Assembly (NCBI GenBank): GCA_014490595.1 | Contig: CP061031.1 | Span: 1,798,001-1,862,000 of the forward strand | Direction of reading: 5' to 3' | Origin: Corynebacterium wankanglinii | GTDB taxonomy: Bacteria > Actinomycetota > Actinomycetes > Mycobacteriales > Mycobacteriaceae | DNA: 64,000 bases | In this document: piece by piece, positions 35,554-45,744 of the stretch | Layout of the letters: each line of letters starts with the position of its first letter | Position numbering within the stretch: the first letter of the stretch is position 1 | The notes under the pieces: model-generated | The model's input: the letters and a program-made list of their open reading frames with translations, nothing else | Database searches by the model: none | Told to the model about the DNA's origin: nothing | Position numbers and translations under genes: made by a program

Positions 35554-36149
35554 TTGTTCAGGTTGCCCTTGAACGTGACGTTGCCGATGGTGAACTCCGC
35601 GTCCCACAGGTTGCCGGTAGTCACGTCGAAGGGGTACTTCGCGTTCACCGTCGCGCCGGGGCCGAGCGGGCGGTCCAGGCCCACGATGTCAACGCCGGCC
35701 TCCTCCGCGACGGGCTGGAACTTCGCGTCCTTCATGTCCGGGTTGGACGTGCTGTTGGCGTTGTAGCGCAGCTTCGGCGTCAGCGTGTCCTCGGGCAGGG
35801 GCGCATCCGACTCGTTGGTGATGGCCACCACGACCACCGAGCCGCCGGCGGGCGCATACGAGGTGCCCTGCCACTTGTAGGACAGCTCCATGGCGGGATC
35901 CTCCACGCGCTCACCGTCCGTCTTGTCGCTGACCACCGGGTCGGTCTCGTTGACCTCGAAGGTCTTGCGCTGCACACCGATACGGTCGTCCGCCTGGCCC
36001 TGCGGCGCGTCTTCCGCCGCGGTGACCTGGGTGGAGCTTGCGGTGTCCTCCGCCATCTCGCCGTCCGCGCACGCGGTGAGCGCCAACGTGGAGGCCAGGG
36101 CTGCGGCGGTGAGCGTTGCGGCCTGCGGGCGGCGGGTGCGGTGGAACAT
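35550..36149 (-). CDS. DUF4352-like lipoprotein
   Basis: The 199-residue product has a signal with lipobox LTAC, an acidic linker and a C-terminal immunoglobulin-like beta domain (GGSVVVVAITNESDAPLPED, then DAEFTIGNVTFKGNLNN). It would sit on the outer face of the membrane. DUF4352-type domains have no settled function. The start lies 83 bp from the divergent ABC exporter. Confidence 0.7.
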   Translation of the reverse strand: MFHRTRRPQAATLTAAALASTLALTACADGEMAEDTASSTQVTAAEDAPQGQADDRIGVQRKTFEVNETDPVVSDKTDGERVEDPAMELSYKWQGTSYAPAGGSVVVVAITNESDAPLPEDTLTPKLRYNANSTSNPDMKDAKFQPVAEEAGVDIVGLDRPLGPGATVNAKYPFDVTTGNLWDAEFTIGNVTFKGNLNN

Positions 36150-36232
36150 GGGCGCCTCGTTTTCTCGCGGTAGTAGCTGGGGCTTTTGCGGTTTGCTGCA
36201 CCACTTTACAGCCCGGGTAGTGTGTCGAAATT

Positions 36233-38105
36233 ATGCAGTCTTTGATGCGCGCGCGCGCGCAGCGCCTCCGCCCTGTGGCCGTACTACATCGCCGTGGTAG
36301 TGGTGTCCTCCCTGGTGGCGGGCCTGGGGTTGGTCTCGCCGTTTCTGATCCGGGAGGCGACGGACACGATCGTGGCAAAGCTAGGAGACGCCTCCCTGCC
36401 CGACCCGACGCGCACCGTCATCTGGCTCGCCATCGCCCTCTTCGCCGCCGAAGCCTCCGCGTCGCTGCTGCGCAACGTAGCGGGCTACCTGGGCGACGTG
36501 ATGGTCGCCCGCATCCGCCAGATCCTGTCCACGCGCTACTTTGCCAAGCTGCTCGCGCTGCCGCAGCGCTACTACGACAACCAGGTCACCGGCACCATCA
36601 TCGCGCGCCTGGACCGCTCCATTGCGAACGTCACGCAATTCATCCAGTCCTTCACCAACAACTTCTTGCCCATGCTGATCCAGGTTGTGGCGATTTTGGG
36701 CATCACCGCTTACTACTACTGGCCGCTGACCGTGCTGCTCGCGCTGCTGTTTCCCCTCTACACGTGGCTCACCGCGCTGACGTCGAAACGCTGGCAGGTT
36801 TTTGAGAAGGAGAAAAACGCCAACATCGACGAAGGCAACGGCCGCTTCGCCGAAGTGGTGGGCCAGGTCAAGGTGACCAAGTCCTACGGCGCGGAGGTGC
36901 GCGAGCTGGAGAAGTTCGGCCGCCACTACACCAACACTGTGGAGATCACCCGACCGCAGTCGCGCTGGTGGCATGCCATGGACACCGCGCGCGGCGTGGC
37001 CATGAACCTCATCTTTTTGGGCATCTACCTGATCCTGTTCACCCGCACCCTGCACGGGCATTTCTCCGTGGGCGAGATGGTCATGCTCATCCAGATGGTC
37101 ACCATGGCCCGCCAGCCCGTGACCATGATGAGCTGGATCGTGGACTCCGCCCAGCGCGCCGTGGCCGGCTCGCGCGACTACTTCAAGGTCATGGACGAGC
37201 CGGTGGAGCCCACCGCGAACCGCCAGCTCGTGGCGGCGACGGAGGCGTCGGGGATGCCGGAGGTCGTCGCGAAGCAGCAGGCCCCGCTGACGGTGCGGGA
37301 GCCAGTTGTCGCGTTCGAGGACGTCACCTTCGAGTACACGACAGGCGAGCCCGTGCTTCACGACGTCAGCTTCGCCGCCCACGAAGGCGAAAAGATCGCC
37401 CTCGTGGGCGAATCCGGCGGCGGCAAGTCCACCATCGTCAATCTGCTGCTGGGCCTGTACCCGATCACCCGCGGGCAGCTGCGCGTGTGCGGCGAGGAAA
37501 TCGGCGAGCTCGACGTGGAGAAGCTGCGCGCGACCACCGGCGTGGTGTTCCAGGAGGCGGCGCTGTTTTCCGGCTCCGTGTTTGAAAACATCGCCTACGG
37601 CAAGCCCGACGCGACGCTGGAGGAGGTCGTGGAGGTGGCCAAGCGCGCCAACGCCCACGACTTCATCATGAAATTCACCGACGGCTACGACACCGTCATC
37701 GGCGAGCGCGGCCTGCGCCTGTCCGGCGGGCAGCGCCAGCGTGTCGCCGTGGCCCGCGCGATGCTGAAGGACGCCCCGCTGCTCATCTTGGACGAGGCCA
37801 CCTCCGCGCTGGACACCAAGGCCGAGCGCGCCGTGCAGGCCGGCTTGGACGAGCTGATGGTCGGGCGCACCACCATCATGATCGCGCACCGGCTGTCCAC
37901 GATCGCGGGGGTGGACACCATCATCACGCTGCGCGACGGCCGCGTCGACGAGATCGGCTCCCCGGAAAAACTGGCAGTCTCCGGCGGCATTTACTCGGAG
38001 TTGCTGCGCCTGACCGCGTCATCGTCCGCCGCGGACCGCGAGCGGCTCAAGGCGTTCGGCTTCCACGTCGACGGCGCCGAGGAGGAAGAGGACGAGGACC
38101 GTTAA
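36233..38105 (+). pseudogene. ABC exporter (fused membrane and ATPase domains), one frameshift
   Basis: A half-type multidrug/lipid ABC exporter of about 624 residues. The membrane domain has six helices. The ATPase has Walker A GESGGGKST near 391, signature LSGGQRQRVAVARAML, Walker B LLILDEATSALD and the H-loop IMIAHRLSTI. The first 13 codons from ATG 36233 (MQSLMRARAQRLR) are out of frame with the rest because of an extra C at 36271-36273; removing it gives LWPYYIAVVVVSSLV. Such exporters work as dimers; no partner gene is adjacent. Confidence 0.85.
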
Positions 38106-38497
38106 ATATGAATGACGCGGATTAACTCCTCAAGCCCGCGAAAATCTCCCGGATTGCGGGTGTACAGGTCGAGCCCTTCAGCGAGTGCGCAACTTGCGAT
38201 CAAGAGGTCGAACGCCCGGCGTTTTGGTTTTCGGCCTGCTTTCATCACCGCACCGTAGACGAGCGCATACGCGCGGGCCGCGCGGTCGTCGAAGGAAATA
38301 CATTCAACCAACTCTGAGACCGCGTGTGCTTGGTTCGCCCGTCTCGCCCGTTCGACCGGATCGTTCGCCGCCGCCGGCCCAGCGGACAGCTCCGCCAGCG
38401 TGACCGCCGAAATCGCCCAATAGTCTGGTAGTCGGTCCAAGTCAATGTCGTCCAGGTCAAACAGCACCGAAGTATCTAACAAACCCCGTTCAGCCAC
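38102..38497 (-). CDS. vapC: PIN-domain toxin (VapC)
   Basis: The 131-residue PIN ribonuclease has the acidic residues in LLDTSVLFDLD, LAELSAG, FDLLIASCA and LYTRNPGDF. VapC toxins cut tRNA or rRNA. GTG 38497 is the start, overlapping the antitoxin stop by 8 bp. The gene ends overlapping the ABC exporter stop on the other strand. The longer frame upstream lies inside the antitoxin gene. Confidence 0.85.
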   Translation of the reverse strand: MAERGLLDTSVLFDLDDIDLDRLPDYWAISAVTLAELSAGPAAANDPVERARRANQAHAVSELVECISFDDRAARAYALVYGAVMKAGRKPKRRAFDLLIASCALAEGLDLYTRNPGDFRGLEELIRVIHI

Positions 38498-38744
38498 GCG
38501 GATCAATTCCTTGATCGACAAACTCGTCAATATCCGCACGGAACTGCGCAAAGTCGACACTCGCAACACCCCGCAGGGCGGCGATGAGATCCTCCTTGCG
38601 CCCGAATTTCGGCTTTCTCAGCGGACGAAGTTCCCCGACAGGTTGCGAGTTACTTGTAATCACGAATGTTTCCCCCTCATCGAGCGCACGCATGATTCGT
38701 CCGCTCTCATTACGCAGTTCACGTTGACTGATTGTCTCCGTCAT
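38490..38744 (-). CDS. Phd/YefM-type antitoxin of the VapC pair
   Basis: The 84-residue protein starts with ISQRELRNESGRIMRALDEG and FVITSNSQPVGELRPL, the Phd/YefM fold, and ends with an acidic tail (DFAQFRADIDEFVDQG) that would wrap the toxin. It precedes and overlaps vapC. The operon start lies 74 bp from the divergent aecD. Confidence 0.85.
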   Translation of the reverse strand: MTETISQRELRNESGRIMRALDEGETFVITSNSQPVGELRPLRKPKFGRKEDLIAALRGVASVDFAQFRADIDEFVDQGIDPRG

Positions 38745-38783
38745 GAATCGACCGTAGCACCGTGCGCTACACCCTGGGAAGGG

Positions 38784-38811
38784 GTGACAAGCAAGAACTT
38801 CTCGCTACCGT
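38784..38811 (+). promoter_or_regulatory. aecD promoter
   Basis: GTGACA (38784-38789), a 16-nt spacer and TACCGT (38806-38811) lead to the aecD ATG 7 nt further, giving a leaderless transcript. It is the clearest -35/-10 pair of this kind in the window. Confidence 0.6.
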
Positions 38812-38818
38812 GGGCGGC

Positions 38819-39940
38819 ATGCAATTCCCCGACCTCGAAACACTGCAAGCCCGCGGCACGCGGAAGTGGACGCAGTTCGACGCTGACGTCCTGCCGCTGT
38901 TCATCGCGGAAAGTGACTTCCCCACCGCCCCGGCCGTGAAACAGGCGATCGTAGACGCGACCGAGCGGGAGATGTTCGGCTACACCCCCGCCCCGCACGC
39001 GCACCGCCTGGGCGAATCCGTCTCAGATTTCTACGCGGACCGTTACGCCTGGCGCCCCGACCCGGCGAAAATCTTCCCGGTTGCGGACGTCGTGCGCGGC
39101 GTACTCCTTGCCATCCAACACTTCACCGAGGGCGACGTTGTCGTTCCGGTCCCCGCCTATTTCCCGTTCTTGGACGTGGCGCAGGTAGCGGGGCGCGAGC
39201 GTATCGACGTCAGCTCCGCCGGCGGCCTCGACCTAGAAGAAGTGGAGGCCGCGTTCCACAACGGCGCGGGCAGCATCATCGTGACGAACCCGTTCAACCC
39301 CGGCGGGTACGTGTTCACCGAGGAACAGTTGGACGAGGTCTGCGCGCTGGCCCGGAAGTATGGTGCCCGGGTGATCGTGGACGAGATCCACGCGCCACTG
39401 GTCTACGAGGGCACCCACACCTGCGCCGCGGCGAACAACCCGGACGTGTGTATTACGGTCACCGCGACGTCCAAGGCGTGGAATGTCGCGGGCCTGAAGT
39501 GCGCGCAGATGATCTTCTCCAACGACGAGGACGTGAAAACCTGGAACGGGATGTCGGGCGTGACCAAAGACGGGGTGGGCACCCTCGGCATCGTCGCGGC
39601 CGAGGCGTGCTACGACCACGGCCGCGAGTTCCTGGACGAGGAGGTGGCCCAGCTCAAGGCCAACCGCGACTGGTTGGTGGAGCACCTGCCCCAGGCGGTT
39701 CCGGGCATTGAGATTGAGGTGCCGGCGGCGACCTACCTCATGTTCTTGAACTTCAGGAACACAAAGCTTGACGACGTCAAGCCGGCCGCGTGGCTGCGCC
39801 GCCACGCGAAGGTGGCGATGAATGAGGGCGTGGACTTCGGCCCCGGCGGCGAGCACCGTGCCCGCATGAATTTCGCTACCTCCCCGGAGATTCTGCAGGA
39901 GGCAGTGAGGAGGATTGGCGAAGCCGTCGCAACGCTGTAG
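38819..39940 (+). CDS. aecD: Cystathionine beta-lyase / C-S lyase AecD
   Basis: PLP enzyme of the MalY/PatB type that cleaves cystathionine to homocysteine; in C. glutamicum aecD also gives aminoethyl-cysteine resistance. The 373-residue sequence closely follows that protein as I recall it: [44 protein letters not shown] and [13 protein letters not shown] with the PLP lysine near 219. I start at ATG 38819, not the upstream ATG, because of the promoter spacing and family alignment. brnQ follows as in C. glutamicum. Confidence 0.93.
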   Translation: MQFPDLETLQARGTRKWTQFDADVLPLFIAESDFPTAPAVKQAIVDATEREMFGYTPAPHAHRLGESVSDFYADRYAWRPDPAKIFPVADVVRGVLLAIQHFTEGDVVVPVPAYFPFLDVAQVAGRERIDVSSAGGLDLEEVEAAFHNGAGSIIVTNPFNPGGYVFTEEQLDEVCALARKYGARVIVDEIHAPLVYEGTHTCAAANNPDVCITVTATSKAWNVAGLKCAQMIFSNDEDVKTWNGMSGVTKDGVGTLGIVAAEACYDHGREFLDEEVAQLKANRDWLVEHLPQAVPGIEIEVPAATYLMFLNFRNTKLDDVKPAAWLRRHAKVAMNEGVDFGPGGEHRARMNFATSPEILQEAVRRIGEAVATL

Positions 39941-40027
39941 CGTCCCACTTTATGGAACCCAGTTCCCATCAAGCGGTCGGGTGTTCTATGCTTTAGGCCA
40001 CTCCAACCTGTCTAGAGAGGTCTACCA

Positions 40028-41473
40028 ATGGGTTCCACAGCGGTCTCACAGCCGGCAGCACCGGTTAAAGGCGAGGGGGCGAAGCGCTCCAACAGCGCGA
40101 TCATCGTCACCGCGCTCGCCCTGTTTTCAATGTTCTTCGGCGCGGGCAACCTCATCTTCCCGCCCATGCTGGCCGTCGAGGCGGGCGACAACTTCTGGCC
40201 GGGCCTGATCGGCTTCCTGCTCACCGCCTCCCTCCTGCCGGTGCTGGCTGTTATCGCCATCGCGCTGTCCGGCTCCAACCTGCGCGACCTGGCGCAGCGC
40301 GCGGGCACCGCTTTCGGCGTGATTTTCCCGGTGATGGCGTACCTGTCCATCGGCGCGTTCTACGCGCTGCCGCGTACCGGCGCGGTGTCCTTTGAAACTG
40401 CGGTAACCCCGCTGTTCGGCGTCGACTCGTTGGCCGCGTCCGGCATCTTCAACGTGGTGTTCTTCGGCATCGCGCTGGCGCTGAGCTGGAACCCCACCAC
40501 GATCATGGAGACGCTGGGAAAGTTCCTCACCCCGGCGCTGCTGGTGCTGCTGGTGATCATGATCTCCGTGGCCGTCTTCCGCTGGACCGCTGAGCCCGTG
40601 ACGCCGAACGCGCCGTACGACGAGGGCCCGCTCACCGCGGGCCTGCTCGAGGGCTACCTCACCATGGACTCCATCGCCGCGCTGGCGTTTTCCATCGTGG
40701 TCATCTCCACCCTGCGCAGCCGCGGATTCAACGAGGGCAAGGAACTCGTCGGCGGCACCATCACCGCAGGCGTTGGCGCCGGTGTCATGCTCGCCCTGGT
40801 CTACGTGGGGCTCGGCCTGATCGGCCGCGTCATGCCGGGTGCCGAGAACTTCGACAACGGAGCCGGTCTGTTGGCTGAGGCCGCGAACCTGACCATGGGC
40901 GGCGCGGGCCAGACCGTGTTCTCCCTGATCGTGCTGCTGGCCTGCCTGACCACCGCCGTGGGCCTGATCACCGCCACCGCCGAGTACTTCTCCGAGCAGT
41001 TCCCCGGCGCCTACCACGTGTGGGCCGTGGTCTTCGCGGTGGCGTCCATGATCATGGCAACCCAGGGTCTGGAGTTCGTCATGGCGATCGCCGCCCCGGT
41101 CATCGGGTTCCTCTACCCGCCAGCGATCACCCTGATCGCGCTGACGCTGATCGAGCCGGCCTTCCGCGCCCGCACCCGCTTCAGCTGGGCGTTCTTCCTG
41201 CCGCTGTGGGTTGCCGTGATCTGGTCCGCCATCGAGACCTTCATCTCCCTGGAGTGGGCCGCGGGCGCGCTCACCCCGATCGTCTCCTGGGCGCCGCTGT
41301 TCGACGCGGGCCTGGGCTGGATCGTTCCGGTCGTGGTCGCCTTCGTCATCGGCCTGATCATCGACTTCGTGCGCCCCAAGCCGGCCATGATCCCGGGCAC
41401 GATGGAATCCGTCGACGGCGAAGACCTCTCCGCCGAGGGCGACGCCGTCCCCGTGCTGCAGGCGAAGGACTAG
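40028..41473 (+). CDS. brnQ: Branched-chain amino acid (and methionine) carrier BrnQ
   Basis: LIVCS-family sodium-coupled importer with about 12 helices, 481 residues. Seen: ALFSMFFGAGNLIFPPMLAV near the start and GFLLTASLLPVLAVIAIALSG. It lies 87 bp after aecD, the known C. glutamicum order. GAGAGG precedes the ATG and lies within the palindrome TAGAGAGGTCTA (40013-40024), which could be an operator; GGAACCCAGTTCC at 39954-39966 is a second palindrome. Confidence 0.93.
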   Translation: MGSTAVSQPAAPVKGEGAKRSNSAIIVTALALFSMFFGAGNLIFPPMLAVEAGDNFWPGLIGFLLTASLLPVLAVIAIALSGSNLRDLAQRAGTAFGVIFPVMAYLSIGAFYALPRTGAVSFETAVTPLFGVDSLAASGIFNVVFFGIALALSWNPTTIMETLGKFLTPALLVLLVIMISVAVFRWTAEPVTPNAPYDEGPLTAGLLEGYLTMDSIAALAFSIVVISTLRSRGFNEGKELVGGTITAGVGAGVMLALVYVGLGLIGRVMPGAENFDNGAGLLAEAANLTMGGAGQTVFSLIVLLACLTTAVGLITATAEYFSEQFPGAYHVWAVVFAVASMIMATQGLEFVMAIAAPVIGFLYPPAITLIALTLIEPAFRARTRFSWAFFLPLWVAVIWSAIETFISLEWAAGALTPIVSWAPLFDAGLGWIVPVVVAFVIGLIIDFVRPKPAMIPGTMESVDGEDLSAEGDAVPVLQAKD

Positions 41474-41521
41474 GGCTGGCGAAGCGGTCGTCGATAGGCA
41501 AAACGCGTACGGTGGGGCGTT

Positions 41522-42504
41522 ATGAACGCCCCACTTTCGCTTATTGATTTCTGCACCCGCTACCCCGACGAAACCGTCGGCGAGGCGATGCAGCGCTCCG
41601 TGGCCTTCGCCCAGCAAGCGGAGGCCTTGGGTTATGAGCGCATCTGGTACTCCGAACACCACAACATGCCCAGCATCGTCTCTTCCCCCCCGCGGTACTG
41701 ATCGCGCACATCGGCGCGAAAACCAGCCGCATCCGCCTGGGCTCGGGCGGGGTAATGCTGCCCAACCACGCGCCGTACGTTATCGCCGAGCAGTTCGGCA
41801 TGCTGGAGGAGCTCTACCCCGGCCGCATCGACCTCGGCCTCGGCCGCGCCCCCGGCACCGACCAGCAGACCCTCGGCCGGGCGCTGCGACGCGACCCGCG
41901 CGCCGCGGAGAACTTCCCGCAAGACGTCCAGGAGCTGCAGGCGTGGCTGTCCAACGAGTCCCCCCTGCCGGGCGTGACCGCGATGCCGGGGTACGACACC
42001 AACGTGCCGCTGATCATCCTGGGCTCGTCGATGTTCGGCGCGTCGCTGGCCGCGCAGCTGGGCCTGCCCTACGCTTTCGCATCCCACTTCGCGCCGCAGC
42101 ACCTGGAGCAGGCAACCGCGTACTACCGGGAGAACTACCAGCCGTCCGAGCGCCACCCGGAGCCGTACTGCATCGCCGCGGTCAACGTCACCGCCGCCGA
42201 CACAGAGGAAGACGCGAAGCGCCAGACGACGGTCGTGCACCGCAACCGCGTCCGCGCATTCATGGGCCGCCAGGGCAAGCAGCTCAGCGACGACCAGCTG
42301 GATACCGTGGTCAACTCCTACCAGGGCCGCCAGATTACGGATATGCTGCGCTACACCGCAGAAGGTACTGGGGAGCAGGTGGCTGAATACCTGGAAAACT
42401 TCCGCACCACCGCCCAGGCGGATGAGCTGATGATCTCGCTGCAGGCCGGTAGCCACGAGGAAGTGGGCCGCTCCATGGAGATTCTCGCCGAGGCGTGGAA
42501 TTAA
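41522..42504 (+). pseudogene. Luciferase-like flavin monooxygenase, one frameshift
   Basis: The bacterial-luciferase family (LLM, MsnO8-like) member begins MNAPLSLIDFCTRYPDE, continues [20 protein letters not shown], then in the next frame [20 protein letters not shown] and [18 protein letters not shown]. The break is in the seven-C run 41685-41691; one more C restores [17 protein letters not shown] reading. TACGGT stands 8 nt before the ATG. The substrate is unknown. An iterated word lies just upstream at 41490, one of the few outside genes. Confidence 0.8.
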
Positions 42505-42569
42505 AACGGGCTATGTAGGACAGGTCTCCAAGTAATAGGCGCTGAAGAAGCCGTGGATTAGTATCTGGT

Positions 42570-42579
42570 GGTCAATACC
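42570..42579. promoter_or_regulatory. GntR/HutC-type operator candidate
   Basis: GGTCAATACC matches the GGT-N4-ACC pseudopalindrome typical of HutC-subfamily regulators and lies 31 bp before the GntR gene's ATG. Autoregulation, and control of the transporter genes that follow, is likely. The surrounding 42505-42610 gap holds no gene. Confidence 0.5.
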
Positions 42580-42610
42580 CCGGGGATGTAGATGAAGGAC
42601 GTGACCCACC

Positions 42611-43387
42611 ATGGCGCCATTGCCCACCGGCCCGCTTCGCCGCCCGCAGCACGAGGAAATCGCCGATTACCTGCGCGATGAGATCTTCGCCGGCCACATC
42701 CCAGCCGGCGAGTCGCTGCCCAGCGAGGTAGAGCTGTGCGAGCAGTTCAACACCTCCCGCGGGCCGGTGCGCCAGGCCGTGGCGACGCTGCGTGCGGAGG
42801 GGCTGCTCTCCTCGGGCCGCGGCCGCCGTTCCCTGGTTTTGTCCAACACCCGGACCGAAACGTTCGAGGAAATCCTGTCCAATACCTCCTGGATCTTCCG
42901 CATGGGCAAAGACCCGAGCGAGCAGATGGAGCGTTTCGGCCTCGGCGCCGCGGATGAGACGCTGGCGGAGTGCATGCGCATCGCCCCGGGCAGCGACGTG
43001 TTCTTCGTGCACCGCGTCCGCAGCGCCGACGGCACGCCGCTGGTGATTGAGAAGATGGCGTTTCTGCCCCACCTCGCGGAGGTGATTGAGGGGGTGGACA
43101 CCGCGGAGCAGTCCATCCACCGCGAGCTCGTCCGCGCGGGCGCGGACTTCAACAACATCTCGCGGTCTTTCACCATCGAGCAGGCGGACGCGGACACGGC
43201 AGCTAAGTTGGACATCCCCGAGGACGCGCCGGTGCTGCGGGTGCAGATCAGGGCGCTGACGCATAACGGCGACGTGCTCGAGTGCGCCGTGCACACATTC
43301 CGCGTAGACAAGCTCTCCTTCGGCCTAAACAACGTCCGCGGCCACTCCTCCCCCCTCTGGTTCCAGGTGGAGTCTGCCATCCAGTAA
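42611..43387 (+). CDS. GntR-family (HutC/UTRA) transcriptional regulator
   Basis: The 258-residue protein has the winged helix (EIADYLRDEIFAGHIPAGES, then SRGPVRQAVATLRAEGLLSS) and a UTRA ligand-binding domain (VFFVHRVRSADGTPLVIEKM, VLRVQIRALTHNGDVLECA). It directly precedes the ABC importer genes on the same strand, 9 bp before the binding-protein gene, and probably controls them. The ligand is unknown. Confidence 0.88.
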   Translation: MAPLPTGPLRRPQHEEIADYLRDEIFAGHIPAGESLPSEVELCEQFNTSRGPVRQAVATLRAEGLLSSGRGRRSLVLSNTRTETFEEILSNTSWIFRMGKDPSEQMERFGLGAADETLAECMRIAPGSDVFFVHRVRSADGTPLVIEKMAFLPHLAEVIEGVDTAEQSIHRELVRAGADFNNISRSFTIEQADADTAAKLDIPEDAPVLRVQIRALTHNGDVLECAVHTFRVDKLSFGLNNVRGHSSPLWFQVESAIQ

Positions 43388-43396
43388 CCTCATGGC

Positions 43397-44824
43397 ATGC
43401 ATGTCAGGACTCTGGCGGTCGCTGCCGCCTTGGCCCTTCCTTTGGCCGCATGTAGTACCGCCGATCCGCGTGATTCCGTCGTAGTGGCGGCCTCTGCTGC
43501 CCCCGCCGGGTTGGACTTCACCACCACCGGCGGCGCGGCGGCCCCCCAGGCGCTGGTGGGCAACGTGTACGAGACGCTCGTGCGTATCGACGCCTCGGGT
43601 ACCCCAGTGCCGCACCTCGCCGACAGCTGGGACCGCGACGGCGGCACGTTCACGTTCCACCTGCGCGACGGCGTGACGTTCGCCAACGGCAAGCCGTTCA
43701 CGGCGGACGACGCCGCCTTTTCCATCCGCTACGTTCAAGACGAGTGGACAAACGGCCTGAAATCGCAGATGGAGCCGGTGACGGAGGTGGAGGCGCTGGA
43801 TGAGCGCACTCTCCGGGTGCACGTCGACGGCGGTGCGGCTGCGGAGGACGCGTGGCTGTGGTCCATGGGCACGTTGACAGGGGCGATGATGACGCCGGAG
43901 GGCGTGGACACGCTTGCAACCGCACCGCTGGGCACCGGGCCGTACACCGTGGAGCGCTTCGACGTGGGCGAGGCAATCGAGTTCCGCGCCCGCGGCGACT
44001 ACTGGGGTGGGCCCGTCGCACACGACGCGGCGATCCGCTACTTCGACGACCCGGTCTCCGCCGTCAACGCACTTCGCGTGGGTGATGCGGACGTGGTGTG
44101 GGGGATGCAGGCGCCGCAGCTCATCAACACGCTGCCGGAAGACATCCGCGTGGAGGTGGGCACGACGAACAGCGAAGTCCTGCTTTCCATGAACAACCAG
44201 CGCTCCCCGTTCGATGACCCGGACGTGCGCCGCGCCGTCGCCTACGCCGTGGACCGCAAGGCCATCAACGAGGTGGTCTACAACGGCCTGGCTACCGACA
44301 CCGGCGGCGCGCCCGTGCCGCCGACGGACCCGTGGTTTACCGGCCGCGACTACTACCCCTTCGACCCCGACAAGGCCCGTGAGCTTCTGCGTGGGCGCAC
44401 CCCGGACATCACCATCACGGTGCCGAACCGGCCGTACGCGCAGGAGGCCAGTGAGCTTTTGTACTCGCAGCTTCGCGACGTCGGCTTCCGCGTTCGCCTG
44501 GACACGGTGGAGTTCCCGGCCGTGTGGCTCAACCAGGTGCTCAAGGGGCATGACTACCAGTCCTCCATCGTCGCCCACGTGGAACCCCGGGACGTGCCCA
44601 TGCTGTTTGGGAACCCGGAGTATTACCTGGGCTACGACAACGCCGTTGTGCGCGAGCAGATCGCCGCGGGCGACATGGCAGGCGCCATCGACCACATCAT
44701 GGGCGACGCCGCCGCACTGACCCTGGTCAACGCGCCCAACATCGTGCTCTTCGCCCCTGGCGTGGGCGGGCTGGACCCCAACGTCGTGACCGACTCCCTC
44801 CGGCTCAGCGAGGTGGAGAAATGA
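43397..44824 (+). CDS. Peptide/nickel-type ABC transporter, substrate-binding lipoprotein
   Basis: SBP family 5 protein of 475 residues with lipobox LAAC and the DppA/OppA core: VGNVYETLVRIDASGTPVPH, FTFHLRDGVTFANGKPFTAD, NALRVGDADVVWG and DPDVRRAVAYAVDRKAIN. It captures peptides or a small ligand outside the cell. TAACCT stands 6 nt before the ATG. It overlaps the permease gene by 4 bp. Confidence 0.9.
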   Translation: MHVRTLAVAAALALPLAACSTADPRDSVVVAASAAPAGLDFTTTGGAAAPQALVGNVYETLVRIDASGTPVPHLADSWDRDGGTFTFHLRDGVTFANGKPFTADDAAFSIRYVQDEWTNGLKSQMEPVTEVEALDERTLRVHVDGGAAAEDAWLWSMGTLTGAMMTPEGVDTLATAPLGTGPYTVERFDVGEAIEFRARGDYWGGPVAHDAAIRYFDDPVSAVNALRVGDADVVWGMQAPQLINTLPEDIRVEVGTTNSEVLLSMNNQRSPFDDPDVRRAVAYAVDRKAINEVVYNGLATDTGGAPVPPTDPWFTGRDYYPFDPDKARELLRGRTPDITITVPNRPYAQEASELLYSQLRDVGFRVRLDTVEFPAVWLNQVLKGHDYQSSIVAHVEPRDVPMLFGNPEYYLGYDNAVVREQIAAGDMAGAIDHIMGDAAALTLVNAPNIVLFAPGVGGLDPNVVTDSLRLSEVEK

Positions 44825-45744
44825 TCCGCACCGTGTGCGCGCACCTGCTGCGCTTCGTCCTGCTGCTCGCCGGAGCCAGCCTGATCATCTTCATCCTCCT
44901 GCGCGCCGTGTCGGGCGACCCGGCGCGCGTGGCGCTGGGCGTTTCCGCCACCGACGAGGCCGTCGCCGAACTCACTTCCCGCCTGGGCCTGGACAAGCCC
45001 CTGCCGGTGCAGTACTTCGACTGGGTCGGCGGCCTTTTCCACGGCGACTTCGGCATCTCCATGGCGAGCGGCAAGGAAATCACGGAGACGGTCCTGGAGC
45101 GCGCCGGGGTGTCGCTGGCCCTCACGCTGACCGCCATGGCGGTCTCGCTCGCCGTGGCGGTGCCGCTCGGCGTCTACCTCGCGCAGCGCTCCCACTCCCC
45201 CGGCGGCGTCATCGTCGGCGGGCTCGCGCAGGTGGGCATCATCGTGCCGTCGTTTTTGGTGGGTATCGCGCTGGTGGCGCTGTTTTCTGTGCGCCTGGGG
45301 TGGCTGCCGGCCAACGGCTGGGGCTCGCCCGCGCACGCGGTGTTGCCGGTGGCGTCGCTGGCGCTGGTGCAGGCGTCCATCCTCACGCGCTACGTCGCCG
45401 CCGCGGTGCGCGAGGAGATGGGCAAGGACTACATCCGCACGGGCAGGGCCCAGGGGGCGTCGATAGGCAATGTGCTGTTCACCTCGGCACTGCGAAACGC
45501 GGCGCTGCCGGTGATCACCGTGGTTGGCGTGCAGCTCGCGTCGCTGGTGGTCGGCGCGGTGGTGATTGAGCGCGTGTTCACCATCCCGGGCTTGGGCACC
45601 ATGCTTCTCGACGCAGTGGGTAACCGCGACCTGGCCACCGTCCAAACCGTGATGATGCTGATTGTCGCGTTCACCCTGGTGGTGAACCTGGTGGTGGACC
45701 TCGCCTACACGGTGGTGGATCCGCGGATTCGGAGGCGCGCATGA
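44821..45744 (+). CDS. Peptide-type ABC transporter permease (DppB-like)
   Basis: The 307-residue membrane protein has the DppB-type N-terminus (FVLLLAGASLIIFILLRAVS), about six helices, and the EAA loop region EEMGKDYIRTGRAQGAS contacting the ATPase. It overlaps both neighbours by 4 bp. The word at 45459 is read TCG ATA GGC within the EAA loop. Confidence 0.9.
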   Translation: MIRTVCAHLLRFVLLLAGASLIIFILLRAVSGDPARVALGVSATDEAVAELTSRLGLDKPLPVQYFDWVGGLFHGDFGISMASGKEITETVLERAGVSLALTLTAMAVSLAVAVPLGVYLAQRSHSPGGVIVGGLAQVGIIVPSFLVGIALVALFSVRLGWLPANGWGSPAHAVLPVASLALVQASILTRYVAAAVREEMGKDYIRTGRAQGASIGNVLFTSALRNAALPVITVVGVQLASLVVGAVVIERVFTIPGLGTMLLDAVGNRDLATVQTVMMLIVAFTLVVNLVVDLAYTVVDPRIRRRA

